From assembly GCF_004214895.1 (NCBI RefSeq), contig NZ_CP035952.1, forward strand, positions 3,854,501 through 3,918,500: a stretch of DNA of 64,000 nt. Reading direction: 5' to 3'. Below the pieces are notes generated by a model. The model was not told where the DNA came from. It did no database searches and saw nothing but the letters and a program-made list of their open reading frames with translations. The stretch is from Pseudomonas tructae (GTDB lineage Bacteria > Pseudomonadota > Gammaproteobacteria > Pseudomonadales > Pseudomonadaceae). The translations under genes and the position numbers were made by a program. Shown in pieces: positions 62,856 to 64,000 of this stretch (within the stretch, counting starts at the first letter, position 1; each line of letters starts with the position of its first letter).

Positions 62856-63580
62856 TGAGTAATGAACATTCAGGTCACAGACTCCGGCACGTGCTTCAGG
62901 CAAGCGGTAAAGCGCCTGCTGATTTCGCGTTTCTGATGAAGATAAGCCCGCAGACGCTGAACAATTGGTTCGTGCGAGGCGTTCCCGGCCGCCAGGTACT
63001 TACGGTCTCGAAACTGCTGCGCGTTAAACCGGAATGGCTCGAGAGTGGGATAGGACTGCCACTGTCAGACGAGGAGGTCGAAGCCAATCGGAAAGTGACG
63101 GAAATGCCTCCCGAAGAGCTTGAGGAGTGGATTAGGCAGAAAAACATCGGCCGATCCAGGCGCCCCAGCAGAGTGTTTTCTTATCCAGAAATATCCTGGG
63201 AGCTGGCAGGAGGCCCAATCGAGGACAGAGACGCTGCTGACTACGAGGATCGCATCAGACACTCCTCAGATGCTGAAGCAGGCGAACATGCATTTTGGCT
63301 GAGCGTCAAAGACGATTCGATGACCAGTCCAGGGGGAATCACTTTTCCAGCACGCTACTTAATCTTGGTCTCGCCTGATGTTGAGCCCAGGGCTGGTCAG
63401 TATGTCTTGGTTCGCATTCCTGAGTTGAACGAAGCTACCTTCAAGCAGTTGGTGATCGACGCAGGGGATTGGTACCTGAAACCCCTCAACTCAGCGTTCC
63501 CCATGAAGGCGTACGATGACAGCTGGGAGATGGTAGGGACGATCGTGGACGCGAAAATCCCACCGTCTGCTCTGAAGTAA
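62855..63580 (+). CDS. CI-like repressor with S24 autocleavage domain
   Basis: 241 residues. N-terminal HTH (GHRLRHVLQASGKAPADFAF; ISPQTLNNWFVRGVPG), linker, then LexA-like peptidase: Ala118-Gly119 cleavage site (SWELAGGP), catalytic Ser155 (KDDSM) and Lys197 (TFKQL). RecA-stimulated self-cleavage should trigger induction by DNA damage. The ATG at 62855 has no ribosome binding site and a -10-like TAAACT lies 8 nt upstream, so the mRNA may be leaderless as for lambda cI. An ATG at 62798 would lie among the operators. Confidence 0.92.
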   Translation: MSNEHSGHRLRHVLQASGKAPADFAFLMKISPQTLNNWFVRGVPGRQVLTVSKLLRVKPEWLESGIGLPLSDEEVEANRKVTEMPPEELEEWIRQKNIGRSRRPSRVFSYPEISWELAGGPIEDRDAADYEDRIRHSSDAEAGEHAFWLSVKDDSMTSPGGITFPARYLILVSPDVEPRAGQYVLVRIPELNEATFKQLVIDAGDWYLKPLNSAFPMKAYDDSWEMVGTIVDAKIPPSALK

Positions 63581-63602
63581 TCATCCCTAGCACCTCCAAG
63601 CC

Positions 63603-63626
63603 AAACCGCCTCCGGGCGGTTTTTTT
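63603..63626 (+). terminator. Terminator after the CI-like gene
   Basis: CCGCC-TCCG-GGCGG stem, then T7. Confidence 0.9.
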
Positions 63627-63669
63627 GTGCTCATCAATCCTCAATAAACATTTTGTGTTGACTGCGATG

Positions 63670-63684
63670 TAAACATATTGTTTA
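63670..63684. promoter_or_regulatory. Third TAAAC-N5-GTTTA operator
   Basis: TAAACATATTGTTTA, 36 nt before the next gene; same pattern as the two operators at the cro-cI junction, so the rightward operon is under CI control (in the place of lambda pL). Confidence 0.82.
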
Positions 63685-63720
63685 CTAATGCTCATTCCCC
63701 ACATGGATGGAGCCATTTTC

Positions 63721-64000
63721 ATGAACGTACTGACCTTCGGTAACTGGACTGGCAATCTTGGAATGGGCCTGGCTGAGCGTGAGTTGCAGTGCGTCATGGC
63801 GGTTGCCTGCGGACTGACCAGCAAGGAAGCCGCCCGCGAGTTCGGCGTAGCCAAAGATACCGTCGATAAACGTCTTCTCTCCGCCAGCACAAAGCTTGGC
63901 GTTATCAAGCGTGCCCAGCTTGTGGCCGAAGCCATGCGCCGCGGCCTGATCTCCCCGATGATCCTCACTCTCTGCGCCATCTTGGTCGGACACTCCTTTG
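63721..64000 (+). CDS. LuxR-type HTH protein (runs off right edge)
   Basis: At least 93 codons from the ATG at 63721. A GerE/LuxR-type HTH is visible: LAERELQCVMAVACGLTSKE, AAREFGVAKDTVDKRL, STKLGVIKRAQLVAEAM. No receiver or ligand domain precedes it, so it is a short DNA-binding protein. A CI-type operator just upstream makes it the first gene of the second early operon. The role is unknown; an early regulator is likely. Confidence 0.8.
   Translation, partial: MNVLTFGNWTGNLGMGLAERELQCVMAVACGLTSKEAAREFGVAKDTVDKRLLSASTKLGVIKRAQLVAEAMRRGLISPMILTLCAILVGHSF

Overview
The window is chromosomal DNA of a Pseudomonas, most likely of the P. putida group. The evidence is the gene order thrS-infC-rpmI-rplT-pheS-pheT-ihfA-MerR-tRNA-Pro, the periplasmic glutaminase-asparaginase, the endonuclease I gene next to a DUF1654-type protein, and the GC-rich codon use of the core genes. 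Roughly 40% is core genome and 60% is one large prophage.

Region 1 (1-4500) is an accessory block to the left of tRNA-Pro(GGG). It holds a type I restriction-modification module read leftwards: a small helix-turn-helix protein, HsdM, HsdS, and the start of a P-loop ATPase that leaves the window. No hsdR is visible. HsdS is unusual because its two target-recognition domains are almost identical. A decayed IS3-family transposase lies between this module and the tRNA.

Region 2 (4600-12000) is the translation cluster, transcribed leftwards: threonyl-tRNA synthetase, IF3 (non-ATG start), ribosomal proteins bL35 and bL20, both phenylalanyl-tRNA synthetase subunits, IHF alpha and a MerR-like protein.

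Region 3 (12200-25350) holds small secreted or cytosolic proteins, a cold-shock protein, a complete ribose operon (rbsBACRKD) ending in a periplasmic nucleoside hydrolase, the glutaminase-asparaginase, a DUF1654-like gene under a LexA-type box, endonuclease I, an HD protein, an internally deleted GNAT gene, a SPOR-like lipoprotein and tRNA-Val(GAC). In the ribose block the hydrolase would free ribose from nucleosides in the periplasm, RbsBAC import it, RbsD and RbsK convert it, and RbsR represses at a palindrome over the rbsB start site.

Region 4 (25377 to beyond 64000) is a lambda/HK97-like siphovirus prophage inserted in a second tRNA-Val gene. A 50-bp copy of the tRNA 3' part at 25377-25426 marks the left end; the right end and the integrase lie outside the window. 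From left to right it holds an accessory block with AlpA/Xis-like proteins, an SOS-boxed broken gene, an MltR/HEPN-like gene and two AT-rich unknown genes; lysis genes Rz/Rz1 and a GH19 endolysin; tail fibre and tail genes J, I, K, L, M, H, GT/G, V, U; head-tail joining genes, capsid, protease and portal; terminase, an HNH nuclease and a holin; a Q-like antiterminator; replication genes with iterons; a Rha-like regulator; and the Cro/CI immunity region. Almost everything from 62.8 kb down to 28.6 kb is transcribed leftwards. The CI-like repressor and the next gene are read rightwards, with TAAAC-N5-GTTTA operators in front of them.

The most noteworthy points are the near-duplicate TRDs in HsdS, a lambda-identical G GGA AAG frameshift site between tail genes G and T, iterons inside the O-like gene, the set of CI operators, a recurring terminator-plus-RBS cassette in the late operon, and two adjacent unknown cargo genes at 28.6-30.2 kb that could be an uncharacterised phage-encoded system.
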